Shown here: positions 1-11,394 of the stretch, piece by piece
How positions within the stretch are numbered: the stretch's first letter is position 1
Layout: each line of letters opens with the position of its first letter
Assembly: GCA_025345505.1 (NCBI GenBank)
Contig: JANVCC010000011.1
Location: 1,621,849-1,685,848, forward strand
DNA: 64,000 nucleotides
Direction of reading: 5' to 3'
DNA from: Todiramphus chloris collaris
Taxonomy: Eukaryota > Chordata > Aves > Coraciiformes > Alcedinidae
Position numbers and translations under genes: made by a program
The notes under the pieces: generated by a model
Database searches by the model: none
What the model was told of the DNA's origin: nothing
What the model saw: only the letters and a program-made list of their open reading frames with translations

Positions 1-3000
1 TCCTTTTAGACCTGCAAGATACTATTTCCTCTGGTGAGTAAACCACTTGCAGTAATTGATGAAAATGCATTAGCTAACTTATATTCCCCCAAGCGGGATC
101 TATGCAATCACTTTCTTGCTTGGATTTTTGAGCAACAACATGCCAAGATCGATTCTGCACATAGTCCAGCAATGCTTATCAGCTATTTTATTTGTGCAGT
201 AAATATTTAAAAAAAATAGAATATATATAAATATAAAAATTAACAAGCCTCTAGCAGCTATTGATAGCTCTGTATTTAAGTTTTAAAAAAAACCCCAACA
301 ACTTATCTTCCTGCAAAAATAATCCTCTGAAGCAGCAATATTTTAATGCACTTGCTTACAACCTGTGCCATCACAGAACCTCCAATTTGCAACTTAAGTG
401 AACAGACAACTGAAAACATACAATAGAGATGACTGAAAACCTTCACACAAACATGACTGATGATTTGTTTGTTATTCTAACTGTATACGGTAGTTATGCA
501 AGCTCCCATTCTTCCTAGGGGAAATCTTTCCTCAGACAAACTCAAGAATGCCAGAGACAACTACATTATAAAAAACTATGGTAATATCATAGTAATTCCA
601 TAATAAAAAGAAGGAATTTTCACTACAGTCTCAGCGACTGATTACACTTTACAGCCCATCACTTTGCTACAGACTTTTCAACATGGACTTGCATTTTAAA
701 CTGTTGTGTTGTTTTTTTCCTTTAATTGTTTCACATTGACAATGTCTACCAAGTTCTAGGAACCTAGAAGAGTTAAATGAAGAATCTATTTCAGGAGGGC
801 AAAGTGGGGGAGATCTCCCCACAACCCACTCATTCATGAAATTCAAGAAAGTGAAAAAATTACTTGGTCCACTTAAAAGCAAAAGGCTTTAAGTAGGCTT
901 TTTCTTTCCTAAATTAAAAAGATGGGCCCCGACCCAAGAAACAGATAGAAGTTAACAAGAAAGCAATTTTACTATTATTTTTGACTGCAAACATGGAATT
1001 ATCACTTTTAGGAGCAAGGAGGGAGAAAAATAATTAACCATTATTCAACAATTTAGGTATGAAGGCTGTTTTCCCAGATGTTTTGGTGGGCAGCCCAAAC
1101 AAGGAAATCCATACTAAAGGGCAACAGTGAAGACAGAGTCTTGGATTCAGATCTTTGCTGGCTGAACCATTTTTGCATCTTAATTCTTAATTAATAACCC
1201 CACCAAGAAAACAGAAGAGCATTCTTCATTTAACCAAACTATATAAATTCAGCCTTTTCACATAGGAGACAGTTAGCATGTAAATGATAATGAATCTGGC
1301 TCTCTGAGTGGATGCTGATTACTAGATAACTCATTAAGGGTGACTGTGTCAGGCTGTCACAAAGGCTGATTAGCCTCCCTCTAGCCAGTGGGGAGGGTCT
1401 CACTCCACAGGGGTATTCAGAGGAAGACCTGACCATAGTGGCCCTTTCTGCCCTTCTCAGTGACTCAGTGAAGCTGAGGAAGACTGCCAGGAAGCTCAGA
1501 ACTCCTCATCTTACAGTGACTTCTCTGAATCGCCTCCTTGTAACCACACAGGGACAAACTGGCGGCATCAATGACACATCTACAACTGGCAAACAGCTGT
1601 CAAGGACAGACAAAAATCAGCGTGAATCCCTTCACCACCGATATTGCTGTCAACCAGTGAACAGGTTAAGTGGATACTAGTGATAGCTAGGGACCAGATC
1701 AGACTAAGGAGTGAGGGCAAAAGGTACTATGAACTCTTCAAAGGGGTCTTATTCAGGAAATGAGTCTCTGCCTTTTGTGCTGCATTCAACACTGTCCAAA
1801 CACACCAACCAAAAGCCACCCTTGATGTGCAGAGCCCTAGTTTGCTAATCCTGCTCAGACTTGGGTGCTGAGCTAGTCACCCCATTAGAACAGCAGATCG
1901 GTAACCGGAGCTCTAGACATGCAGGAAACTCTATTGGCAAAGGCTGGAGCTGGTACACTCTCAGATAGCTACAGAAGATGGTGGAGGTTACCTGACTGGA
2001 CTCAAACACACAAACTCCACGTCTGATTTCAACGCTTCTGTCTTGCTACGAGTTTGCTTCAAAAGGAATGTTCTCCAAGGTATGGAAGAACAAAGGAAAA
2101 AGCAGGTCAGACACCTGAAATCACCCAACATAGCTTTGCCTGGTATTACCCACGCAGCAATTAAGATGATTTTGGAGTAAAATTATATATAAAATTCTCT
2201 CCAGTTTCTTAGTATTCAACTAACACACTTCTGCACAGTATTTTGGCAGAAATTAAAAGCCATTTCAATACAATGTATTATGTCACTGTGTAGGCATCAT
2301 GCAGTAACTTTTAAGAAATTTTGTTTCTGTCACAAACTTTACATTTTCAGAGATCTGGTGACATCTCACAGAAGCTCAAATGGCATTTTATTGATGTGTG
2401 GACAGAGTGCAACCCATTTACATTACCTCAGTACTGGTTAACAGCAGTAGAATAGCATTTCTTTGCTTAACAAGTATATTGCACCTCATCTTAACTCAAA
2501 TCACCACAACGGAGTCAGAAACATGGATGAGGGTTAAACAGACAGATCTTACTGTAGGGATCACTGCTTTGACTGTATAAAACTATAAAATACACATCCT
2601 TACTGGGCCAGAATTAATGTTTCATATGAAAAGACTACGTACCATCCATCAAATACAGCTCATTCTTTTTCAAAGCCTGATCTGTGCACTCCTCATTTTC
2701 TCAGGTAGTGACAATAAATGAAGATAGTCTTAACTCACTGGTTAGCTCTCAAAGACCTGCTAACACTCAAGAGATCAGACTTGGGATGTCTAACTGGAAC
2801 TAAACTGGGAAAAGAAAAAGGCAATTATTTAGTTATTATGGAAAAACTGAAAGCAGTAAGGTAGTAGAGACCATTTACCTGGGACTATGTATTTCTCAGC
2901 AATGATTTTTTTTTAATTAAACGTTTAAAGATGTATTCCAATGCCATTATACTCAGCTTTTTCACTGTAACCTGCCAAGTGAAAACAAAACATACTTGGC

Positions 3001-5560
3001 ACAAAGTACTCTGCCCAACAACCAGTTTGACCTATGATGGCAAGAGGTTTCTATGACAGCAAATTGTACGAGCCACACATTGTCATTTACAGCTGCAGAT
3101 GCTGTAGTCCAACAAGGAGAATAAACGACTAACATCCTCCAGTCCACAAAGCCAGAAGGCTGCGTACGTTCATCAATCTTTAAATGTTGATGTTAGAATA
3201 TATGATCAAATTCAGATATTTAACACAACTTTCTCATTTAAAGCTGTAATATATTGGTGGTTGGAGGGAAAGCCTGTAGGGAACTTAAGAGTGTCATCTT
3301 TGTCACCGCATGTTTTTAAGAGCATGAAAAAGACACTAGAAACAGTTCAGATATATCTTATCTTTCTTTTGGACAGTGGAAAGGTCTAGATAGTCCTTCA
3401 GGGTCAATTATAACCATTTTGTACAGTTCTGTTACAGGAACATTAATCGCATCAGCCTGAACTACTTCAAGGGGATTCTGACATAGTCATGCACTCAGGA
3501 AGCATGCTTACTCACACACTGGAGAAATGTAAGCCAGGACATGCTTCCTAAGACTATGTCTGCAATCTTCTTTAATGTTTGCACAGGAAACATCCATAAC
3601 TCTATATTGTTCCAACTCATTGTAGCTGACACGCATTGTTTTTTCTCCGAAAGGTTTTCATTTCTAAACATGCATAGAGAGTGGTTAAAAGTAGTAGCCT
3701 AATTCCAGAATACAGTTTTTTAAAAAAAGTAAATAAATTTCAGATTTGGGCATTGGACACAATTTTTCTTCATACAATAAACCGTCACATATCGACCAAT
3801 TTTGTACAACTTGACATAGCTCAGATTTTGTAGCATAGACTCCTGACAAACTAAACCTGAAATTCAGAGAGCACCAAATCTCTCCAATTCCATACACAAA
3901 CTGTGGTCATTGCTTTGACTGTGTAAGAACCTGTAACTATCACAGGACCGAGGATGGAAAGAGACAACACCAGAGGCGAATCATACAAATATGAAAGTTT
4001 AAGAGTAGGAAATCAACTATTTCAATTTCAGCTTTCATTTAAAGCATAAACACATCTAATATGAATTGTATTACAAAACTTTGCATGTATGGGCATCGAA
4101 AGGACATCCGATTATCTCAGCTTCTATGTCAGGCATTGTATTCACCCAGGAGAGATTGAAAACATAGCTGAAACTACAGCTTTAGCAGCAGTTACTACCT
4201 ATAAAAGTTGGGGTTTTTTTAAATCTTCTTTTTAAATCACTTACAAGGGACTGTCGTCTTAGACAAAAAAACCCCTATATGCCTAGAATTCCCATGAGCT
4301 TTGAAATTTTCCAAAAATCAGGTCAAGCAGTTCCAAGGAAGGAGATGAATATCAGGTATAAACTGTCAAAAATTTCATCTTTAATTGCCTACTGCTAGGA
4401 GAGAGATAACTGGTATCGCTCTAGTGCCTTTGCACCTTCCAAAATTGTGATAAGCAAGTTAAGTCAAATGATTTTGAGAGTGTTACGTAGATTTATAAGT
4501 GAGCTCCTACACCGGGGTTTCTACACCTAAGTCCTTGATTTATTTTTCATGGTATTTTCCATAGCCTCTAACTCAAACACTTCTTGCTCTACCAGTGAAA
4601 CATGCCCGATTTTCACCCATGGGGAACTTTAATATCCCTTCACTTCTGCTGTTGCTCACAATGCTACACCATCAGCCATCAACCTGGCAATTCAGTGACA
4701 GCTGCCTGTCACACGGGTGTCCTATTTGTCAAGCACACACCTCATCGTCCAGCAGCACATCACCTCAACACACACAATACAACTCACAGATTTCCACCTC
4801 CTGAACCATTGCTAGCCCTGCACAAGCTCCCCACAATGCACGGGCTCCCCTGCTTGGCTTCATTGCTCCTGCATCCCTCCAGCAGCCCCACACCTCTGAC
4901 AGCCATACAGCCCATCGCTGCCCTACAACCTTAGCACTCCCTGACGGCCGGGCAGCCCCTCAGCTTCCAACAGCCCGTCTCCCCCTCAGATCCCTCACAG
5001 GCAGGCACAGATTCCTCACTCCCTCAGCGCTCCGCTCACGGCCGGGCAGCCCCTCACTCACCGCCCCGCGGCGCGGCTCCGCCGTCTGTCACCGCCACTC
5101 CCACGAGCCCGGCGCGAGGGGAGTTGAAAGCAGCAGCCTCGCCGGCGCATGCGCACCTGCCCGCCCTCCTCCCCGCCGCGGGCCGGAGGGTCCCGCGGAG
5201 CCCCGCCCCCCCGGCGCCACAGCGGGCCCGGCCTCCGCCGGGAGAGCCGGCAGCTCTGGGCGGCCGCCGGCCCCTCGCATCCTGCCCCGGCTTCCCGCTT
5301 GGCCCTCCCCGTCCCTCTCCGCGGAAGCCCCCCGCCTAGGTGAGGAGGCGCGATGAGGTGTGGCGGGGGATGGGGTGGAGGGAGGTGCCTCCCCGCCGCC
5401 GTGTCTCCTCAGACGGAGCGGAGGGCTGCGGGCCGGCAGGGCCTGAGGGAAGAGGCGAGCGCGCCGCGCCGCGCCCCCTCTTCCCGCTTCCCCTCCGCCC
5501 CAGCCCGCCCCTCTGCTGCTTTCCTGAGGCGGTGCCGGCAGTGCCCGGCTGGGGTCTCAC
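1..5560 (-). other. THAP12: Presumed THAP12 intron 1 (non-coding)
   Basis: This is the DNA downstream of the THAP12 exon 1 donor on the minus strand. I looked on the minus strand for the rest of the THAP finger (the second zinc-ligand pair, the AVPTIF-type motif) and did not find it, so exon 2 probably lies beyond the left edge. The stretch is AT-rich unique sequence up to about 4.6 kb and becomes GC-rich and CpG-rich from about 5.04 kb. I see no recognisable repeat family, RNA gene or other coding exon. Assignment as intron is inference from the exon 1 donor. Confidence 0.6.
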
Positions 5561-5649
5561 CTGACCGGGTCCCGGGGGAAGCGGAAGAAGGCCAGGTCAG
5601 ACTGGGTGCTCTTGCGGGTGCAGTTGGGAGCCGCACAGAAGTTCGGCAT
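5561..5649 (-). CDS. THAP12: THAP12 (PRKRIR) first coding exon, partial gene
   Basis: The start codon is at 5649-5647, and the exon encodes 29 complete codons plus two bases. The peptide begins MPNFCAAPNCTRKSTQSDLA and ends FFRFPRDPV-R. This is the N-terminal half of a C2CH THAP zinc finger; Cys5 and Cys10 are the first zinc-ligand pair, and the second Cys/His pair must come from exon 2. The exon ends AG followed by the donor GTGAG at 5560-5556. The match to THAP12 as I know it is nearly exact, with Val in place of Ala next to the junction. The family binds DNA through this finger; THAP12 was first described as a regulator of the PKR inhibitor p58IPK. Only this exon is in the window. Confidence 0.93.
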
Positions 5650-5699
5650 GGTTCCCCGGATTGGCGCCGCTGCCCCTTTAAATCCGCGGGCCGGAGGGA

Positions 5700-5765
5700 G
5701 GGGGGGGGGGGGGGTATGTGGGGGGGAGGAGGAGGGAGGGGGGGGGGGGGGGGGGAGGGGGGGGG
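5700..5765 (+). repeat. Long G-tract (C-tract in THAP12 sense strand)
   Basis: The plus strand carries runs of 15, 7, 18 and 9 G separated by one to several other bases. The tract lies between the THAP12 start codon and the rest of its CpG island. It fits a G-quadruplex pattern on the plus strand and an i-motif on the other. Homopolymers this long are also prone to sequencing and assembly length error. Confidence 0.9.
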
Positions 5766-6089
5766 AAGCGGCTCTACACTGCTGTGAGCGGCCGGGAGGA
5801 TTCACCGCCACCCTCCGCCGGGACAAGAGCCGCCTCTTTCCCACACTGCCCTGCGCCCGGCCGCCCGCGGGAGCCCGGATGGGCGGTGCGCATGCGTCGG
5901 GGGAGGCAGCGGGGGGAGGGGGGAGCCCCAGCCTTGCCGCCCCGCCGACTGCGCAACGGGGAAGCGGCCGCCGGCGGCGCCGCGCATGCGCAGTTGAGGG
6001 CGGCTGCGGCCTGTCTGCCGCTGCCTCCCTCCGCGCCGGAGGAGCGACGTGCGTGGATGTGGCACTGGGGGTGTAGAATGAGGTCATTA

Positions 6090-7315
6090 ATCGTTGCCTT
6101 TTGTCTGTCTTCTTCCGTTTGGCTGTTCAGGAAGATGCGACTCCACGGTGCGGATGGGGAATGGGAGAAACCATGAGTGTTTTGAGCAAATAAAGTAGTC
6201 AAATGGAGGAGGATGCCTAGTGTGAAGACTTCCGTCAGGTCTGTCATAGCTAAGATTGCTTAGAGAAAAAGAAACGAGAAGCAGGAAAACTGGATTGTTG
6301 GAAGAAGGGGGAAAAAAAAAATGTCATTTAAGGAAGTAGGTACAGCAGCTGTGAAATGTATCTATGCTGGTGGCAAATGATAATTGGTTCAGGGGTAATA
6401 GTGCTGTGGTCTTACGAATTCAGTTGTGATGCATCTTTTATATCCCTATAAAATCACCTTAAAAGTGCCCTGATGCATAGATTTGTTTGGCTTCAGGAAG
6501 CATAATCCAAATATATGAAACAGCCAAAGTACATGACTTTCGGAATAAAGTGCATAAATGGAAAAAAATAATAAAAATTACTCATCTGATTCCTTTTGTC
6601 AGGCTTCTGTTCAGTATGTGGAGGAAAAAAGCTTTTCCACAAGCTTTTTCCCATCAAGTGCCCTTCAAACTAGGGGTTTCAAAGCATATTTCATTGGACT
6701 AATACCAATTTATTTCGTGTTAATTCTTTGCCCATATTCTAGCTTGGGCATGTAGCTGAGTTCATTCATTTTACAATGCTAAAAGTAACTGTAGTTGCAC
6801 CTGACTTCTTTCACTTTACTGAGCAATCGTCAATGTTCGTATATGATGAACTGTATAAGGGAGTTAATCAGATAAGTAACTTTTTTTTTAAACATACTCA
6901 TTTACCTTTAGATTTGATTTAAATCAGGTAACTGCCATCTGGTCTGCCGTGCACATTGTGTAACTGTTTGTGGTTACACAAGGGAATGCGAAGAAGAGAG
7001 CAGGATCATCTTCATTTGCAGTAACAGTTTAAAGGCATAACTTTATAATGTTACTGTGAAGCGCCCTAATTTTCAAACACTTTAAAAACCCATTCTAGTA
7101 TGTGAAAATACTTCTTCACTCTTAAAAAATGATTGTCATTTGCTGAAGGTTGAAGGGCCTTCTCCCCTCCAAATGGATTCACTTAACAAAAGCATGCACT
7201 GAAATTCCTTCATAGGATTCTAAACAAGCAAAACCAGAGCAGCATTATGTCAGTATTAAAAAGAAGGAGCACATATTTCTGACCTGCTGCTTCTGACCAA
7301 AGCTGCTGTCGATAT
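6090..7315. other. Intergenic, nothing recognised
   Basis: Base composition drops quickly from CpG-rich to AT-rich after about 6.1 kb. Short open frames occur but carry no domain I recognise and show no paired splice signals. No repeat family was identified. Confidence 0.5.
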
Positions 7316-7316
7316 T

Positions 7317-7650
7317 ACAGAATCACAGAATGTCTTTGGTTGGAAGACACCGTCAAGATCATGTAGTCCAACCTTTGACCCAATACTGCAAGCTCACCAC
7401 TAATGTCCCTGAGCACCAGGTCCACATGCCATTTAAATGCCTCCAGGGATGGCAACTCCACCACCATTGCAGACTATTCCAATGTTTGATAACCCTTTCA
7501 GTGGAGAAATGTTTTCCAATATCCAACCTAAACTTCCCCTGGAACAGTTTGCATTCATTCCCTCTGGTCCTGTCACAAGTCACCAGCAGGAAGAGGCTAT
7601 CCCTCTCCTCCTCTAACCTCCTTCAACCTCCTTTCAGGTAGTTGAGAACA
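7317..7650 (-). mobile_element. CR1 LINE 3' fragment
   Basis: Reading the plus strand gives the reverse complement of a CR1 3' end. It starts with the terminal repeat (ACAGAATCACAGAATG), then the 'TTGGAAGACACC...TAGTCCAACC' block, and runs back into the 'GGAGAAATGTTTTCC' and 'CCTCTGGTCCTGTCACAAG' parts. This is the usual 5'-truncated form. It encodes no intact protein. Confidence 0.88.
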
Positions 7651-7654
7651 GTTG

Positions 7655-9660
7655 TATCATTTGAATCACTATGCCAGCACGTTATGGCTGTTCTCTTCTA
7701 AATGTGTATGTATTTGCATATGAACTTTCCTGATGAAATGAATGTAATGACTTGTGCATAAAGTTAAAATAGTGAAGACTGATGGATGTTGGTTTTTATT
7801 GTGAGACTAATTTTAAAGTGATTCCTACAGAATAGAAAGAAAATAAACTGAATTGTTTTCAAAACACAACAATTTTACCAGAAGTCCATTATTTTTAAAG
7901 AAAATTAGTTTACATTACTAATTAGTTGGAAATACCAAAAAATTAGCTTCTGTTATACAAACATCACCAAAACTATTTTTTTTTCCTCTCTACAGAGTAG
8001 CCTTTGAATTGTAAATATGTAATTTGTATGCTGGTGGTTTTGTGTCTTAAATAATTTTCCAGATTATTCAAGTATTGTTCCCAGTATATTTCCAAATGTG
8101 TCCATCTATTGACATTGAATGGGGATTATCGACTGTATTAGTGTTGTACAGATAATATGTATTCTCTGGATAAATTGTTCTTAAAGGAATTTTGTATGTG
8201 CATCTGAATTTTCTAATTGCTTTTTTCCCTGCTGTGTCTTTAAAGTCAACTGTGTCTTAAATCCTGTATTCTCTATCACATAATAGTGATTATAAAGTAA
8301 CTTTTTTACTTCTGAAAATGAACTGCGTATCTCTCTCCAAGGGTGAAAGTTGTTATGCCTTTGTTTTCTGATTGTACTGTAGAAGTATGATTGTGTACTG
8401 CAGGTTTCCTGACATTAAAAGTTTATTTGCAAGAGAATATTTGAAGCCTGGAATGCTTTAATGACTCCTACTGTTACTGTATTCTCTTGCAAATCTTACA
8501 GCCGCATAGTTGTTGGGACAACCCATCTGCAAGAACTCAAAGGACATCAGGTTAATCCCATCGAGGTATTTTTGTAGATCTGTGTCCAGACATGCTGAAG
8601 TTTGCAATGACAGGATGAAAACCAAGTTGTGTATGTCTAGGGTTGGCCTGCACTTCTGGAGAACAGGAAGGCAAAGGCAGGGAATAATAAAATCTTGCAT
8701 ACTGTGTGAGCACAGACCTCTGAGGCCATGTGAGTGCCGGCTGAGTACGCAATACTAGTGACCAATGTGCAACTTAACTCCAGCCCTAAGTTGGAATAAT
8801 GCCCCCTCCTGGCTCCTCCCTCATGGATAGTGGTTTACAAATGAAAGTTAGCAATGTCTGTCATGATATTCAAGGGTTATCAGACACAATTCCCATTGCA
8901 GTTTCCCTACTTCATTGGTGTCTTTTTTGCTTTTTTTATTATTCCAATCCAAATAATGTAATTTTTGTATCAAGTCTTCAGTATGAGGAAATCCAGAGGG
9001 TTGTTGGCTTTGCAGCAGTGTATTTTTGTGTGAGGGTTTTGTTTGTGTCAGGGTCTGTCCAAATGCAATGGTTTGGTGCACAGGCTTAGCTTTCCAAAAG
9101 ACCTAATAGATCACAAGCAACCGCTCTGAGTCCAGTCCCCTCTGCTTACCAGTGCTGGTGCAGTTTTTGAAGCATCAACCAACCCACACATACCATTCCA
9201 GCCTACTGTGCTGCTCTGCGAACAGCACATGCTAACAGAAACACAGATGTTCATATCACCATGAAGGAGTTAAAGTGAGGAAATCTGAGTCATTTTTTAT
9301 TTTCCCTATTTGCTTGCCTGAGTCAAGATGTGACAGGTTGTCTTTATTTTTCTGCACAAGTCTTGCTAGCCACTGGTGTTGAGACCAACCTCTTAAACTG
9401 CCAGTACAGGAATTTTTCCCAAAGTTTCAGTGAAGGCTGCAGAGTGACGTCAATGATACTCTTTCTGGTTTGCAAACTCAGCACCAACTTGCTTTCTTTC
9501 TCCGTTGGTGTTTTCACCCTGCAACAATATAGGGTATGTTCAAGTAAACTTTAATTTGCAAGGTGTTCCAGGATCAATATAATTTCTTGAATTTGGGACA
9601 CATCAAATGAACAGGATTCTTCAAAAACAGTTGTGCTATTGATAGGGAAAACAAGGTCAG
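7655..9660. other. Intergenic, nothing recognised
   Basis: This is AT-rich sequence with scattered short open frames on both strands (for example 8458-8760 and 8799-9089), none with a recognisable protein family. No clear repeat or RNA gene was identified by eye. Confidence 0.45.
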
Positions 9661-9667
9661 TGATTGT

Positions 9668-9998
9668 CAGAGAATCCCAGCATGGTGGGGGTTGGAAGGG
9701 ACCTCTGGAGATCATCTCCTCCAACCCCCCTGCTCCAGCAGGGTCACCCACAGCAGGGTACCCAGGATCGCATTGTCCAGGTGGGTTTGGAATCCCTCCA
9801 GAGAAGGAGACTCCACAACCTCTCTGGGCAGCCTGGGCCAGGCTCCTGCACCCTCACAGGGAAGTTATTCCTCATGCTCAGATGAAACCTCCTGGGTTCC
9901 ATTTTGTGCTTGTTGTCTCTTGTCCTGTTACTGGGCATCACTGGAAATAGTCTGGCCCTGTCCTCTTGACCCCCACTCTTTAGATATTGATAAGCATT
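9668..9998 (-). mobile_element. CR1 LINE 3' fragment
   Basis: The plus strand shows the reverse complement of a CR1 tail: AGAATCCCAGCATGG, then GGTTGGAAGGGACCTCTGGA, then 'CCAGAGAAGGAGACTCCACAACC' (a phrase common in this family) and a final 'CTCTTTAGATATTGATAAGC' block. The GC-rich body suggests a different CR1 subfamily or age from the copy at 7.3 kb. Confidence 0.88.
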
Positions 9999-10127
9999 GT
10001 CCAGATAAGCAAATGTCTTATTTCATTGGCCATCAGGTATTTATGATCATTAACTGTTTATCCTCTTGTCTATGGACCTGCCTTTTTTGTCTCTGTAGAG
10101 TGATTAAATACATCCTTTACAGTTGAT

Positions 10128-10190
10128 ATAAGGTTGGACTTGATGACCCTGGAGGTCCTTTCCATCCATAATGATTCTATGATTCCATAT
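10128..10190 (+). mobile_element. CR1 LINE 3' terminus, very short
   Basis: Only the last 60 or so bases are present: 'AAGGTTGGACTTGATGACC', 'GGAGGTCCTTTCC' and 'ATGATTCTATGATTCC'. It is in the opposite orientation to the fragment ending 130 bases earlier. Confidence 0.85.
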
Positions 10191-10199
10191 GTTCACTTG

Positions 10200-11390
10200 C
10201 TTCCCCAGCACTTACAGCCCATCTAGCCTTGTAAAAATATTTAGTCAAAATCATGAGCAAATAATTCACTATTTATTAGAGTTGATTTGAACTGTGAAGC
10301 AATGGAAAGTCTGTTGATGGATTAAAAGGCAGAACATGCAATCTCCCCTAAAAATCAACACAAATTAGGTCATAGTATGGCTGAATTCTGCTAAATGCTT
10401 ATCTCGGATAAGTTCTGAATTGCAGAAGCATTCTAGAGTTTCCTGTGGTTTCTAATACACATGTGACCATAGATAAGGACACAAATTACGGCACAGAGTA
10501 ACAAATTTGATACTTTCCCTTATTCCCACACTTTCTATTCTGAGAAGCATCTTTTCCTTCTTCCCATCAAGTTCATAACGTTCTTCACCAGTACAGCATG
10601 CTACAAAGAGGATGGAGGTTTGTGTCTCTCCTTAGATTACAGAGGGTATTGACTTCAATTGCTCATGCTGCAGAATGACATTTTCATTTCATTGTTTTCA
10701 TTATCTGAATTTATATAATCAAGTTTTTGCCTCATTGTAGCAAAGTAGCAAAATAGAAGCTCAGCTCAATGCACAGTGACATTGTAATGGATTTAAGCCT
10801 GGCTGAATTTAGGTACTTTTCATCACTGAAGCTCTTACTACTAGTAAAATAAATATGCATGTTGAATATGATATGTATTACTTAAAACGGGGGGGGGGGG
10901 AAATCTCTATTAACTGGCAACACAAAGCTATCTTAAGTGAAAGTGCTTGAAATATCTTTGTGGATTTAAATACAAATAGTCCTGGGTGACAATCCCTGTA
11001 TCTGACAAGGCTGTGCATAAAAGGCTTCTCTGGGTGCCTGTTGAGGCTTCTGCTCTTACCTTAGCCGGGAGCAAAAAATGTCATGAGAAAGTGTATGAGG
11101 AAGAAAGAAAGAGTTTAGAAGTGGTCTGAGGTATTACAGATAGAATGAAATTAAAATTGAAATAAAGGTGCTTGTGTCAGGAAAGTGTATCAAGTCACTG
11201 GATAACCTCGTAAGAGGAGTGGAAACTCAGTTGGACTCAAACAAAAAAAAGACCAGAAAAGAATTCAACTGTTTTTGGAATCTAGGCTGTTAACTCTCAT
11301 ATGCAAGACACAGAAGATACTTTAAACTATCTTTAAATTCCATAACAATTTAAATTACCTACAGTGTTGCATTCATCTTAATATAAAAAT
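10200..11390. other. Intergenic, nothing recognised
   Basis: AT-rich unique sequence with a 12-G homopolymer at 10889-10900. No gene, RNA or repeat family was identified. Confidence 0.45.
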
Positions 11391-11394
11391 ACCT

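Larger units (their letters stand above)
5040..6060. promoter_or_regulatory. THAP12: CpG island and promoter region of THAP12
   Basis: This is a sharp rise in G+C and CpG density against AT-rich flanks, centred on the first THAP12 exon. It contains three copies of the NRF1-type palindrome GCGCATGCGC or a one-base variant at 5145-5154, about 5888-5897 and 5982-5991. Just upstream of the minus-strand start codon are a CCAAT motif and an ATTTAAA stretch. A long G-tract (5700-5765 on the plus strand) lies 50-115 bases upstream of the start codon. Motif calls are by eye; promoter function is inferred from position. Confidence 0.8.

Noticed and set aside
2962-3147. Minus-strand frame containing LCAKY, briefly reminiscent of the THAP motif LCAKHF
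   Set aside because: Flanking residues do not match a THAP finger: the preceding Cys/Trp block is absent, and no acceptor sits at the right place.
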